Source: Parus major (lineage: Eukaryota; Chordata; Aves; Passeriformes; Paridae). From it: DNA of 64,000 nucleotides. How positions within the stretch are numbered: the first letter of the stretch is position 1; every line of letters begins with the position of its first letter. The position numbers were made by a program, and so were the translations under genes. Below the pieces are notes generated by a model. That model did no database searches, was not told the origin of the DNA, and saw only the letters and a list, made by a program, of their open reading frames with translations. The DNA lies in NCBI RefSeq assembly GCF_001522545.3, contig NC_031770.1, positions 17,772,751 through 17,836,750 of the forward strand, read 5' to 3'. Below are positions 21,301 through 35,000 of the stretch, piece after piece.

Positions 21301-24300
21301 ATCAAGGTTGTCATGCAATCCTGCAGCTGTTAAATTCCCTACCAGGAGAGCAGCAACCCACACAGAGTCTCAGTCTACAGGGTCCTACATGTGATTGTTT
21401 CCATAACCCATCATCCAGAAGGGAAGTTAGAGTTCAACAACAATAACCAGGAAAAGGGCTAAGGGCTTACAGGGAGGTCTTGCTGCCTTCCTCCAGCCAG
21501 ATCCACTGCTCAGCAGCCAGCAGCAGCACCAGGCTCATGGTACAGGGATATGCTGTGGGTTAGAGCTATGCTCTCTGCTTGTTTCCATACACAGGACAGA
21601 GCAAAATGAAAGAACTACATAAAATGAACAGGCATTAAGCTTGTATGTTTTTACAGAACTTACTCTGAAATCCTGGGCAATGCAACAAAATTGGACTTTC
21701 AAAGGCAGGTCCTAGTGTCCTTTCCATACTGATTCCTAAGCCTGCTAATTGGAATTGAAATTACCAGCATGCTTAAAGATCCTAGGGGTTTACTGCTGCC
21801 CTATAACTTCCAAAGGCAGAAATCTAGGGGGTACCAAATAAAACTAGATAGGTGTTTGGTCTCACCCAAAATGGTTGTTTTTACTGTCATTCTCTGTCTC
21901 CTCCCTGGGGAAATAGGGCTAATGGCAGTGTCTGTTCTGCAGCTGAGGATGTGGCTCCAGCCATCCCACAGGAAGCATCTGGGACTGGGTATCCCACACC
22001 TGCACTCCTTGTACCAGGACCAGCTTGTTCTCCTATATGACCTGGTGGCCTATTTCTAGCCTTATAGACCAATCTCAAGGTAAAATATAAAGGAGGGAGT
22101 AGTACAGACCCTCTCTGAATTACACAAATGACAATGGGTAGCCATGTTACACCAACCTTACCCGAAGAAAAGTCAGATTTGTCTCTCTCATCTGTGATGA
22201 GTGACCCCCTCTTGTGAGACTTTTGTAAAGGACTGCACTTTCTATAGAAGGCAAAATGCTCTACTTAGAACTGACAAATTTTGTGTAACCTTCCCATAGG
22301 CTTGCTCTTTGTGTTCTGGGCTTGTGAAAATATCCTCTTTGTTATTTGTAAAAAACTTTATGTCTGATCATCCCCCATTGGCTGCTCAAAGGCAATCCAA
22401 GGTGAGTTCTACTTCTCCTGACCATCCTGCTCTAGCCCTTCCCACCACATTTCACTGTTTCAAAGAGAGCACTTGGTCTTTTCCTTCCTGTCCTGGCGCT
22501 GGGAGTGTGGCAAAGCAGCAGTGACTCCTTCCCTGACCAGCACACTTGGAGCTGGCTGTTCAGAGCCTGCATTGGAGCCTGTCTGTCCAAGTGCTACCAA
22601 AGACATGACCTCCAACACTGCATCAAACTTCAGCTGAAATGCAGGTCTGACAATATGTGAAAGTACAGTAACATAAATAAGATGTTGGCTGTAGATCTCC
22701 TGATGACAGATGTAAGTATGAAGTATCCTTTCTAAAAATAGCCTGCATGGACAAGTTGTTGGAAATGCTGGCTATTGGAGAGGCTTAAAAATAGGTCATA
22801 GATGACCAAAAGAGTAAAATAGCAACATTCATTGTGCAAGTCCAACATTTCAGGGCACCTGGACACTTGGGATCAGCTGGGGATGAAGTGGCACCTGTGT
22901 GTGATAGATCTTTCTGCAAAGGCAAGATAAGGGATGGAAAGTCAAATTGGGTTGACATCTGAGGTGCACATCCGTTGTCCATTTAATGAAGAGGAATCTT
23001 CTTAAGAAGACTTCCCCTTTTAATTCCATATAAGAGAGTTTCCCCAGGATTTCCCACTTTCTTTCCTTCTCTTCTCTTTTGAGACAGTCCTTCATTTGCT
23101 ACTGGCTTTTTCCTGCCCTGGGGAGTGCTGTAGATGTGTGTGCCCAGTGATTACTCTGGGGAAAGATATGACAAGCAGTTTGTCTCAGTGGTGTATGCCT
23201 GCTCTTTACAGCTAAATCCAGCTCTTTGCAGCTACGTCCAGGGCAATCCCGCAGGTTTTGGTGGCTGTACAGAGTACAGGCTCAGCAGAAATGGTGAGAC
23301 CCTGTGTCAGGGAGTGCTGTGTCTGTGGCAGCTCTGCCCTCACTGCAGAGGTCCTGATGGGGTGATGGCACACCAGAGATGCATGAGTGTGCCTGGAGTA
23401 GCCTGAGAATCTGAGGGATCTGGGCTTGTGCAAACCTCTCAGCTCAAATCTGCACAGAGTGAAAATAGAAGCTGAAGCAGACTAAGAACTGAACTGAACC
23501 TGACAGTATTTGATATGTAATTTTACCTTACAGTGGAAAGTATGAGAGGAAGGAGTCCAACCTTCAAAATGAACCCAAATAACCCCTTCATGCTCCCCAG
23601 TGATCTTCCCATAATGAATACTTGGAAAATAGACATGATCTGCAGCTTGCACTCCTCTGTGGTACTTGCTGAATTGATGTGTAACACACACACCTGTCAC
23701 TGGAATGAGTGAGCATGTTCCAGTGCTGTCCCCTGTTATTTCAACTATAAGAAATTAGATTTTTACACATTTTTTTTGTACAAACTGCCCATTTTACTTT
23801 GTTCCTGTATTGAGACATCTGTAGGCAGTGTAAGAATTCTTCCATTCCCTCTCACACCTCCAGTGAGATCTTCAATCCATGAGAAACTCCAAACAAATAA
23901 TTTTCTACCTGCTTGTATTGATGGTTTCACTGAACAAGAGCTGCATCATTTCCCTCAGCAAGAAGGGGCTAAACTGTTTATTAAAATAGGAAATCCTTCA
24001 TTATTTAAAATCATAAAAGGAGAAAACAGGACCTATCTTTTTGGACCTTACTGTGCTCTAAGATCAGTCCTCTGATATGGGTGTGGCATGCAAAGAAAGC
24101 ATGAATGGAGGTTTCTTTTGTGGTCTTTTGGGAATTTCTAGATCAAATAGTGTTTCTTGGCAGATAGACAAATAAGTTTTATTTTTGTAATCAAAATTTG
24201 ATTTAAAACACTGAAAATTTGTTTTAAAACACTGATTAACAGGCCTACAGTGACTGAGGGCTGAGTAAAAATAGACATTGGGTTGCTTTTTTTTAGGGCA

Positions 24301-27300
24301 CAGCAGCACTTTGATTAATTCTTTCAGCACCCTTCTGCCACACATTAGCTCAAAGTAAATGACTGTAATGGAGCAAAGAATTTCTGGGCTGACACGTGGT
24401 GATTGTGTGCTGGCTGGAGATCACAGACTGTCAGGTGTTTGCTCCCAGTCCCCCACATCTCAGTCTGCCAGGGCAGAGCATGTGGGTCCCTCTGCAGAGG
24501 CTCAATGACTCTGCAGTCACTGTGCTTGTGCTTACAAAGGCGATGAGCTTGGGAGTATTCATTTTTCCAATGATAAATCCTGCCTGGCTCTGAGGTTCTC
24601 CTTCTTCTCTGAGGTATTTGAGAGCATATAAGAGAATATGGCTGTGCTGAGTGCATTTGTGTAGATGTCTGTCTGTCTGCATAAATTATTCATGTAAAAT
24701 GGGAGTATTTTGATGTTTCTCCGCAGAACAGCCAAGCTGCTGTAAAACAAGTATTGTCTTCTCTACAACACCCTTTTGCAGTCCTCTTCAGGCTTAAATA
24801 ATGTTGCAGGGCATGAGCTGGCTGCCTTGGCAGCAATGTACTCTAGGGGTTACTGAGAAAAAAATAATACAAGGAAGTGCAAGTAACAGCTGAACTGAGG
24901 AGAAGATTTTGTGATGTTTTTCACTAACTTGTTTAGAATGGTGTTGTTAGGGAAGATCCTGCCAGTGGAAGGGTTTTTCTGTTTGCAGTTGTGAGACCTC
25001 ACATTCATTCATAGTCACTTTAACCACTACTGTCGTAAGTCTTGAAAAAATGAAGTGTTGCTTAGTGATTCAGCTGAGGGTAATGGTGTATTTCATACAC
25101 AGCATGGCCAGCATTTCCCTAGCTGGGTCTTTAAACCCATCTCATAGTGCTGCTGCACAGCTCTGGAGCTTCTGGAGAGATATGAAAGGCTGCAGATAGA
25201 ATTATTTGTCCCAGGCACTCAATGTTCGGTGGTGATTTTGCAACAAAGGTGTAAAACGAGAAATCTGAGTTTTCTTGAGCTTGCTCATCTGTGTTTTGGC
25301 TAACAAAACAGGAAGTGATGTCTGTTGTATGACTCTTCAGTGGCCAGCTTGACAAATGAGGGCAGGAGGGCCACATGTGATGGAAGGCAGCATCCTGTAG
25401 TTTGAATAGCACTGGCCAAATCCAGAGCCTCTTGTTTCCCCTTCAGCAGGTGTTGGAACACTGGGCCACATGGCTGCTCTGTGTGGGTGCAGAGCTACAG
25501 CTAAACTTTCCTTTCTACAGAGTTCAGATGTAGTGGAACGAGGGGAAGTACGTCTTCATGTGACCTATCAGGTTCCCACATCAGTAGATTGACCGAGTCC
25601 TCCTGAGGCTCACCATCAATAAATGCCCACCATCTCTCAGTTTGAAGGAGAAGGGACAACAAAAAACCTGCACAGTTTAGCACTGACCTCTGTTTCAGAC
25701 TTCACTTTTTTTGACTCTTTTAAGTTAAGGGGATAGAGGAGGGAGGACTGGAAGAGGAAGTTGAGATGAGGAATCCTCCTTCAGGCTCTTGGAGAGCTGC
25801 AACGTTTGCACCTCTTTTTTGAGGTCAAAAACTTGTCTGTCATTGGTGTTAGAGAGAGACCAAGCTGCAAACACACCGGGGAGTGCCTCTGCTGCAGGGT
25901 TTTGCAGTCTAAAGCAACAATTACCCCTACATTTCTCTAGTACTCAGCTTTCAGGAGATTGCTTGCTTTAAACAGTTTTGAAATATCAGATGGTATAGTA
26001 GTGCTGCAGCTGATACTTTGATCTGCAGGGGAGTGATGCTGAGCCATCACTGGAGTATTTTTTCTGCGGGAAAACTCCAGTTTAGGAAAATGTCATAGCA
26101 GGCTATCAGCTCTGGCATGAAACTGCTAGCAGGTGGATGTCGTGATGGGAAGTGTTAAGAGGGTTTTGCTGGCTCACTGGTGCAGCTGGCTTGTTCTCTC
26201 GCTTATATAAAAGAGAAGTGGGACCTGCCCTCAGGCTAGAGTGAGAATGTGGTTTTGGTGTGAGGTGGAGAACATGGAACACAGACAACAAAGCCTGAAG
26301 TGAAGCCTGAGGCTGAGGTTTTACACATTATGTTGAGAGAAGTTAGGGCAATGTTATTTTAGCTTCCCAGGCCTGATCCTTAGCCTGTGTGACTGGTTTC
26401 AGTGCAGCTGTTGCAGAAAGTGTAATAAAGGGGGTGGAAGGAACCCCAAAATGTCACATGCTGCCACAACCTGGATCTGGCTTTTTAAGACCATCTTTGA
26501 AAAACAATTGTCTCATCTGCTTTTGAATTCTGATGCAGCCAGCTGCTGCCATCCTTGTAATGCTGCATTGGGCTTGGCCTTAGAGGTCTCCTCTTTCCCT
26601 GCAGTTTTAGACTGCCAGTTCTTGGCCTGGCCTGGTCTGGGGAAGTAGCTCTCCTCTCCCCCTTTGCAGTGACTCTTTACATTCAGATGGCTTTCATCCT
26701 GAATTCTCCCATTTTTCTTGGCAGAAGAGGGGTTAGTCTGGAGTTTTGAGGGGCATTTTTGCTTTCCCCAATTAAGTCAATACTCCCACATATGTGATAT
26801 TAAGAGAGGCATATTGGAATTAAGGGAGTTTTTGTGCAGAGTGTAGCTGCTTTTTACTGAAGTATTTTGCAAAAGTGACAAGATTTATGATGGAGAAATA
26901 ATGAACAACAGCTTTGGCTTAGGAAGAAAAGCAGTACAGCTTTGGATCCATCCTGGAGAAACTCTTGGCTGTGCTGCAATAGAAAGTCTACAGCAGGAAG
27001 ATTCCAGTATTTCTGCTCAGAGTAAAGGAGATAAAACAATGTTCAGAGCCATGGATTTTATCTAAACCATGCCCTTACTATAAGCAAACAAAAAGGAAAC
27101 GTTAGAATATTGTGTTTAATTTGGTATAAGTGCTTTAATATTTATCTATTTCTGTTTCCTCCATTCCTCTGGGCATCCTTGTAAATTAAAACCCAGGGAT
27201 TTCCCCACAGCTATAATTTAATTTGACCTTTTTGTGAAGGAATTTTAAAGTGACATTGCACTTCAAATGTGAACATATTCCCTTCAGCATTGCCCCTAAA

Positions 27301-27850
27301 CTGGCTGGAGTGGGAAATCCTGGCTGCCCAATATCCACCAGCCACATGTGCCTGTCCTGTTCCTAACCCAGCTGCAGGGTCAGTTCCTTTGCTGTGACCA
27401 TTGCTCTGCCTTCTTCCCTGTTGTTCCCATCCTCGCTGTTTCCCACTGCAGCTTTAGGGAAGCACTGGCAGGGCCTTCCCTGTGGATGTGGATGTGGATA
27501 GGAGAGTACAAAAGCTGAGCCAGGCTGTGGTGAGGGCTCCTGGCTACCTGCCCTGCTTCTTCCACAGACTTTGGGCATCCTTTGGACTGTTTTATAAACA
27601 CTTGATCACTTCAGACATAAGGACCAAATGCTTTTGGCAATATATTAAAATGGTCATGCCTAATCTTGGACCTGACACATGCATAGCTCTTCACACATTT
27701 GAAAGCAAGGCTATTAATTAGTTCTCACAGCTCCAGCTATGAAAGATGATCACTTTGCTGTTGAAAAGAGCATACTAAATTAAATAAACCATCAGACAAA
27801 GCAAGGGCACTTTTCCTACAGCCTTTTGAAAACATAAATAAGTTCTGACA
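18350..27850. other. No gene recognised; repeat-poor
   Basis: About 9.5 kb of unique-looking sequence. I recognise no CR1, LTR or SINE here. Frames of up to 132 codons (for example 20860-21258 minus) show no domain. A minus-strand donor-like CAACAG|GTAAGTAG lies at about 18359-18367, but no good upstream acceptor gives a convincing exon. A gene deserted of repeats could reflect constraint, but nothing in the sequence proves it. Confidence 0.5.
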
Positions 27851-27851
27851 T

Positions 27852-27895
27852 TTCTGTTTTATGGGGGAACTTGAGGTCCAGAGAGGTCAAAAAAG
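27852..27895 (-). mobile_element. CORE-SINE/MIR-like relic
   Basis: TTTTATGGGGGAACTTGAGG followed by TCCAGAGAGGTCAA matches, with a few changes, the complement of the MIR block (TTTTACAGATGAGGAAACTGAGGC CCAGAGAGGTTAA, shown here in two parts). Only about 40 bases are recognisable. It is an ancient non-coding relic. Confidence 0.5.
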
Positions 27896-27899
27896 CCCG

Positions 27900-30800
27900 T
27901 AGGTACTGAAGTCCCATTCACCTTCTACTGTAGGTACCAAGTCCACACTGGAAGTCTCTGCAAAACTGTACACTACCAGAAAACAATCTTGCTTTCACAC
28001 CAGTTTATTTTTGAAAATATCTCTAGCAGAATTATCTTGTGTGTAACCAGATGACAAACCCAGTTTATAATAAAAATTAGTCTTGAGTCTTTGTGCACTG
28101 TATACATAATTCCCTCTTTGACATTGTTTTTTTTCAATTTGCTTCCCTTTTTTTTTGTCACAATCCAGTGAGGGAAAATTAAGAATGAGGTTGCTAGTTC
28201 TAAAACAAGGTGTTAGACAAAGCTGAATACAGGAAGCAAGTTGTAGGGACAGAGCGTAGCTCAGCCTTCCTGAAGGAATGAAAGCATGGTTGAGGATGGC
28301 ATGACAGTCATCCACTGCCTTGTTCCTCTGTGTGAGGTGTTAGTCACTGTCCCAGCCTCTGGTGCTCTCTGCCTGTGCAGGCTCTCCAGGGTGTACAGAA
28401 GGAGCTTTGTATTCACCTTTGTTTGCAAGGAGAATGGTGTCTTACACTCCTGGCAAGTGAAATGGTATGAGTGAGGAAAGCAAGACCTGCCACTGTAATT
28501 TTAGGGTTCTGGCCTGTGCTTCCATAGCAGGCATGAAAGCATGGGATAAAGCCCAGGCCACACTCAGGATGGCAATTCCAGCCCACTGGAAAAATTCTGC
28601 ACCCAGGCAGAGCAGCTTATGCCCCTTTGCTCACTCACTGTATCTTCAGCGCTGTGAATTCATGGAGGCCATTTGAATTAATCTTGGTTTATGCCAGTGC
28701 TCTGGGAGAAAGGCACACATAGGCTAAATTCTGGTCTGCTCTTGAGTGCTGGGGTGCTGCCACACACAGCATTTAGATGCAAAACAAGAACAGAGATGCT
28801 GACAGGTTTCCCTCAGTCTGTGGATGGTGGTGGTGGTCACTGAGTTGCTGTGTCCCCCTCCAGTGGAACAATTGCACTGGAAAGGGGAGCTCAAATGGGA
28901 TAACTCATACATGTTTTGTTGAGCAAGTGGAGGGTACGTCAGACCCATGTCTTCCACAGTTTCTCAGAACTGTGAATACCCCAAGGACACAGAACCTTGA
29001 CTAGGTTCCTCTGCCACAGCTGGAGAGGTGTCACCAGTGTCCTGCTGGGAGGCTTTCTGACACCTGGGTCCCACTTGCAGCAGCATGGCAGGGCCTTAGG
29101 AAGTCTGTGGTAGACGCATAAGCAAAGGAAATTTGAGTTGCATTTTTATTCAAATGAGTGCAATGTGATTGGTGTGTTTGGCTTAACAGTTGCTTATATC
29201 TCATAGGATGGGTTTCAAAAGCAGGTTGTATTTTCTGTACACTAAGGCAATACACAGTGCTTATTCAAGTGGCAGAAGGAGAACATAAGCTTGTTCCATT
29301 CACTCACATTCAAAAATGAGTGAATGACACATGGCTGACGAGATGGGTGATGCATCTTGCCCATCCTGTGCTGCATTAACTCACTCATTTATGGCTCTTG
29401 GCTGGAGCTGGGCTGACCAAACTGGGTGAAGCAGGAGAGATGACAGGGAGAGCCCTGTCAACATTTTGTCCTTCCTACAGAACTGTGACCTCACTGCAAA
29501 GCAGACTTCAGTGTGAATATGGCTCTTTTCCCCCAGCATTTCCATGAGTGTGGGTTGACAGGTTATTCCTTTCTGTCCACACACAGGTTATGCAGCTAAG
29601 GAGTAGGAGTGAGCAGAAGATTGCCTCCAGGTTAGAGCAGAATGTCCTGCCTTTCTGGAACCTTGATTACACTAAAAAATGTACTAATTGGAAAATTGAG
29701 GCTAATATTTTGAAGGTGGTGGCTTCCACATCCTACAGAAACAATATTTGCATTGGAGGGACACGTGCTCAAACTTATTTTGTTACTTCCCCATTTAAAA
29801 CAAGTATTTTCTAATAGCCTGCACTCTAAATAAGTCAGGTTCCCACAGCAATAAAATGCCTTTAAAATGAATACCTCTGGGCTTAATTACAGTATTTTTT
29901 TGAGAAGCACATGGCTGGCATAGTGCATTTCCCAGCCAAGTAATTCAAATTTCTCCTTGAAAAAGTCACAATGCCAAAATGACCAAAGCATTCACCGTTT
30001 GGAACAAATTAGCAAAAGTCTCTGTCTTTCTTTCAGTTGCTTGTTGCCATTCCATATTTGAAGGTGACCCTTTACAACCCTTTTCCCAAGTATTATAATA
30101 GAGCAGGAAAAGACAAAAGTGTTTTGCTCCAGGGGGATGGGTTTTGGGGCATCTTTAGCCCCCAGTGAGTTACCTGTTCCCAAAACTGCTGGCAGTGCAC
30201 CTCCCACCCGGGAGCCTGGAATCTGGTGCTCCATCATCATTTGCTGTCAGTGAGCCTCCAACGTGTCTGTGACCTAGAAAGATAAAAACACTTTGATAAC
30301 AATAACAGAGCTTTTGTGAGGTGACAGGCTAGCAAGAGACAGTTTTGGTGGGGACCTGAATGAGGAGTCTTTTAGGGTCTATAGCACCACTGAAATGAGA
30401 AGTGGGAGTCATGATGTGGTTCTATACCCCAAATTGTTCCGTGAATCAACCAAATTCTTATTGTTCCCCGTGGTTGTACAAGATCTAGCCAAGACCAAAT
30501 GCCTCTTTGTGAAGGTCCCTGTTCACTGCTAAGCAATGTCCTGTAAAATATCACAGCAATCCAAATGGCCTGTCTGGCAGATCTTCTCTCCTGGCTCAAG
30601 CTACTAGTTATTCAGAAAAATTTGGAAGGAGATAATGCTGAGCATGGAAAAGCAAATCTGATTTCTCATTGATCAATAAATCAACAAGTATCTATCAAGA
30701 GGAGGGTGGGTAATACCTGCAGCCCAGCCCTACAAGGCATTTTGCTCTCAGGAGGATGCTTTAAGTGGTAGTATTTCATCCAAGACTTACTTTTAAAGTT

Positions 30801-33000
30801 AAAACAGTACTGCTGCTGCTTTCAGTAGAGAAGAAAATGGTCCCGCCTTCTTCAGATACTTTCATGAATTTTGTAGGAAGATGTATTCTACCTGTCTACC
30901 ACACTGATGCTCCTGCAGTGTTTTTTTAGGGACTGCATGGAGGTACAACCTCCAAAAGCAGAGAATCATTTCTCTGTCAATGCACTCTGGTAAGATACAA
31001 GCACAGGAGGAGGGGAGATCTACCCTGAAGAGAGGATCTTTGACCTTTAGGACGGGTCTTCATAATTGCGTATAAAAAGATAAGCAAAAAAATTACTATT
31101 AAGATCAGGAGCATCTTAACCTCATAATGTGCAATAGGAGCAGGAAATGATTCTCATAGGAAAAAAACCAAACAGGTCCTCTCTCTGGAAGGTGTGTTTC
31201 AGGAGAGGGTGAACAAAAAGTCCGGGATAACCAAAATAAGTTTTCATTCTCCCAGGGCTGTAGTCAGTTTGGATTTGGATCAGTTAGAGATACTGCAGGA
31301 GTGTTTCATCTGTTACACACATCATCTTCTGCAAAACTTGTTTTCTAGCCATCTTCCCTTGCAAAACCTGGAAAAGGTATCTTCCTTTGTATAAAGCCAT
31401 CACCAATAAACTAACTTTTCCCAGAGAAACTCTTCTCCCTGAGAAGAGAGAAAGCCACCAGTCTTCATTCCACATTTCGCTTTTGATCTAGTTTTCCTTT
31501 TGCTCCTTTCAACCTCAAATTCACTTGTCATTACTCTTTTGTGAGTTTTTAAAATACTGTCTTAGTATATGGAATGAGGCTTGAGACTGCTGCCTGTCAG
31601 TTCTTCTCTTGCCTTTTCACTTGTCACTTCTGAAGCTATGCTCATTATCAATTACATTTAATAGAGGAGATAGCTGTCACAAATTTTATTCCCTAAATAA
31701 ATTTTTATGAGAAATAGAATCTGGGGAAGTACTAACGAAGAGAAAGTAGCTCTTGGACATTTTGTCACTTTGTTTGCAGGGAACAACTGGCCAGTCAATA
31801 TTTTAAATGTATATTCTTTCAAGCCATGATGTATTGTGTTTGTTTACTAAGGAATAAGGAATATATACCATTTTTCTCTTCCCCCAGTGAGAGCTACATG
31901 ACAAAGGACAAACAATTTGGAACTGGACTTTTGCACTAGCCCCTCTTCTTTTTCTTTTGTTCTCTTTGACTTCTCAAAATGTTGTTTTCATATGTTTTGA
32001 GCTCTCTGTTACCAGAAAGATTTCCAGAAACTTTGGTAGTAATGGATGACTCAAGAAGAAGCAACTGGAACCTGACTGAGCTGTCCACTCTTTTCTCTTG
32101 GAATTTTGGATCTAAGCTGTTCCTTGGTAGTGTTAGGAGGGCAACAACTGGAGGATCCTCATTAAATGCATTTTGAAAAGGTCACATGTCCTTTATAGGC
32201 CTTTAAAAATATTGTTTCTTGTTTTAACTGAAAGGAAAGAGAACTTTTGAAGGAAATGTATTTTAGATTAAAAATTATGAATGTTTCACTAGGAAAGCTA
32301 CATGTTCCACAGGAAACACATGAAGATGTTTTCTATTAAATGATTCGGTAAATTGAGTTCAAGTTGATGCAGAATTGCTAAACTTGCTCCCAAGTCCATG
32401 AAAAGAAAGATTTCCTCAAAGCTCTTGCCACAAAAAATGTCTCTGGTCACATATGACCCTGATGGTCATTTCCCTAATGGTGTCATGTTTTCTAGATGGT
32501 GAATTAATCCTGAGACTAGTAGCCAAGAGTTCACAAGTCTGTTTCTGACCTTAATCTTTGCAGGGAGCAAGGCTGGCCACTTGCATGAAGTCACAATCCT
32601 GCTGAGGATCTGTCCAGATTTAATCACCGGGATAAAGATGTCCATTGATGGGTGTGGGACTTACACTGCTGCTCTTAGATTGCAATTTTAACCAATTTTG
32701 AATAACAGCTGTAAACTTTTGGAAATATTGTTCTTGCAGTCAGGAGATTTTGGGCTTTGGTACTGACTGAGGATACACTCTATTTCCCACTCTGCCCCAG
32801 GCATTCTCTCTAGTTTTAACAGGGTACTCAAACCTTGAGCACTTCAGGAACATCACATATACTTTTGTGCATTGTCTTTTGAGGACTAAACCATTTATTG
32901 TATGGTGATGATAGCACACTGCCAATTTTTCCATGCTGTTGTCCGAGTTCCACAGATGTATTTGAGCTGTGCCAAGAAACTGGTAGCACAGGAGCTTTTG
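27900..33000. other. No gene recognised
   Basis: Five kilobases of unique sequence with frames of at most 106 codons. A Trp-rich minus-strand frame (30372-30599) resembles no family I can name. Simple-sequence content is minimal. Confidence 0.5.
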
Positions 33001-33006
33001 TTTGGT

Positions 33007-33575
33007 TGTCTTGGTTTGAAAAGACAGGTATCTGCTAAGGAAGGCAGAAACCTCCCCTGAAATGGAAAAATGTAAACCACCTCACCTCTCTGAATTATTA
33101 TAATCTTGAAATCAAGGGACTCTCAGGCAAAGATATGGAAACAATTCTTTACTAGGAAAATTAAAATAAAAATGCAGTCCTCCTGTAGGGACAGATGTGG
33201 CTCTGTTGAAGCAATGATCCTCTAGAAGGGTGTAGTTTTCCTCTGAAGGTCTGGTTTAGATGGGTCCATCCTGGTTTAGATGGGTCCAGTCTCTCTCCTC
33301 TGGGAATTCAGTGGAGAAAGGCTGCTGTGGTGTTCCCAGTCTCCAAAGATATACAGGTTTAGATGCTTGGCTCCTCCCCATGGGTGGAGTTTCTCCCAAT
33401 GGGATGATGTCATCTTATCGGTCATGCAGTGAGACCCAATGGCCCATTAACAGCAGATATCCCCCTGGAGGGAGGATGGGTCCTGGAAGACATAAAGAGC
33501 ACTGCCCCACCTGGTTTCAACAGATTGTAATAAAATACATACTTTTGGTTGCATCTTGCATTGCAGCCCAAGACA
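33007..33575 (+). mobile_element. LTR-type insertion, probably a solo LTR
   Basis: A 569-bp unit starts TGTCTTGG (33007-33014) and ends CCAAGACA (33568-33575), a perfect 8-bp terminal inverted repeat with the TG...CA ends of retroviral LTRs. It is flanked by the 5-bp duplication TTGGT (33002-33006 and 33576-33580). A polyadenylation signal AATAAA at 33529-33534, about 40 bases from the end, sets the plus orientation. No gag, pol or env coding is present, so recombination to a solo LTR is the likely history. A 5-bp target duplication is commonest for ERVL-class elements. The text resembles a repeat I recall as frequent in songbird genomes, but I cannot name the family. It cannot encode protein. 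Confidence 0.8.
33251..33290 (+). repeat. 20-bp tandem duplication inside the LTR
   Basis: CTGGTTTAGATGGGTCCATC is followed directly by a copy differing only in its last bases. It lies in the middle of the LTR-type element and may be specific to this copy or to a subfamily. Confidence 0.85.
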
Positions 33576-33580
33576 TTGGT

Positions 33581-35000
33581 GATTCCCAATTCCTCATTCA
33601 AACATACTGAGTGAGTGGTGCAGGTGGCTCCTTCTGCTCTTCCAGTCTCAGCTTTTGCCCTGACCTGCCAGGAGAGGAGACCACACCTGAAGCAGTGGTC
33701 TGCAAGTAGGAGGTTGAGGCACGTAGTTCCAAAGATATGTTGGAAGCAGCACTGCACAAATTGGGAACAGTGTGTTTGCAGCTGCTGAGGCTTGCTGAAG
33801 TACAGCATGAGATCAGTGACTTCATCCTTTTTTAGGATAGATTTTCTGCAGCCACTCCTAAACCAGTCAGTTGTGTGAGTCCTGAACTCGCAGCCTCATT
33901 GAGGCTTTGAAACCAGACCATGTGATCCAGACAACCGATTTACATCAGATGTTGAGAGGGCTGGGTAGTACACAACTCATAGTCTGAGTATTTTCCATCA
34001 GAATTTGTTGATGAAATGTTGCAACTAATGAAAGAAGAATTCTCGTGTAAAGCAGAGTCAGGAAAAACTTGATTTTCTAGATGTAGCTGGTTGGAAATGG
34101 GGATATTGAAAGGATCAGAAGAGCTCCACAGCTAAGTAAATGAAGAAAATGCTGTTCACAAGCAGCTGTGGAGGGCCAGGGACCTTGTTACCGTGTAGGA
34201 GGACATGCTGGAAACATTCCTGAAAAGTTCAGGCACTTTGAAAGAGACACATGTATCAGAAGAGGTGAGACCAAGCCACAGCTGGAAACGCCGTGTAGTC
34301 AAGGTGTCTGCACTTAATTGGAGGGATTTCAGAAAGACCAGTAAAATAGTGTAAAGCTCTAGGGATGTTCCTTATAGCAAGGAAGCAGAGTTTCCACTCT
34401 ACTAGACATCTCTAAGAAGAGAGGGAAAGGCAAGTTGTTACTGGTCTTTTTTTCTATTTTTTTTTTCTAGTCAACACTTTATATAATTTAACAGGGAAAA
34501 AAAAAATAAAAGGAGGCCATCTAGTTGGGGAATATTGAAATCAAAAGCAAACAAGAAAAGAAATTTAGCCTTTAAGGCCAGAAAGTTCTGGAATACTTTC
34601 TGAAGAGAAATCGGCTGGATGGACACTCTTGGAGCGGAAACTCAAGTCCTGAAAGACAAACGGCCCTTAATGGGCTTAATGTTGTTCATTCATGTAGTTA
34701 GGAAGGAGGATAGTTGTGTGGTGAAGTCATATGGCCTGCTAAAAGAATCAGAGTGGGTAGTTATAGCCATATTTCTCAATATTCTTCACTGGTGTATTAA
34801 ATTCCCCGTTGACCGAACTCTGCACAGCTCTGCACATCACTGTTGTTTGTATTGATCTGTGGTGCTCAGCTGGAGTTTATTTCAGGAGTTATTTCTCTTG
34901 CACAGTTGTGAAATGTTGATTCATCTTTTTGCTGCAAAAATGACTAATAACAAATGCTTTCCAGGAACCAGCCCCAGTAAATCAGCCATAGACATGTAGC
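33581..35000. other. No gene recognised
   Basis: Unique sequence downstream of the LTR-type insertion. The minus frame at 33422-33808 (128 codons) runs into the element and has no domain. Short A-rich and T-rich tracts lie near 34450-34515. Confidence 0.5.

Noticed and set aside
30372..30599. Trp-rich minus-strand frame suggestive of a retroviral gene piece
   Set aside because: I could match it to no retroviral domain, and no LTR or other retroviral landmark flanks it.
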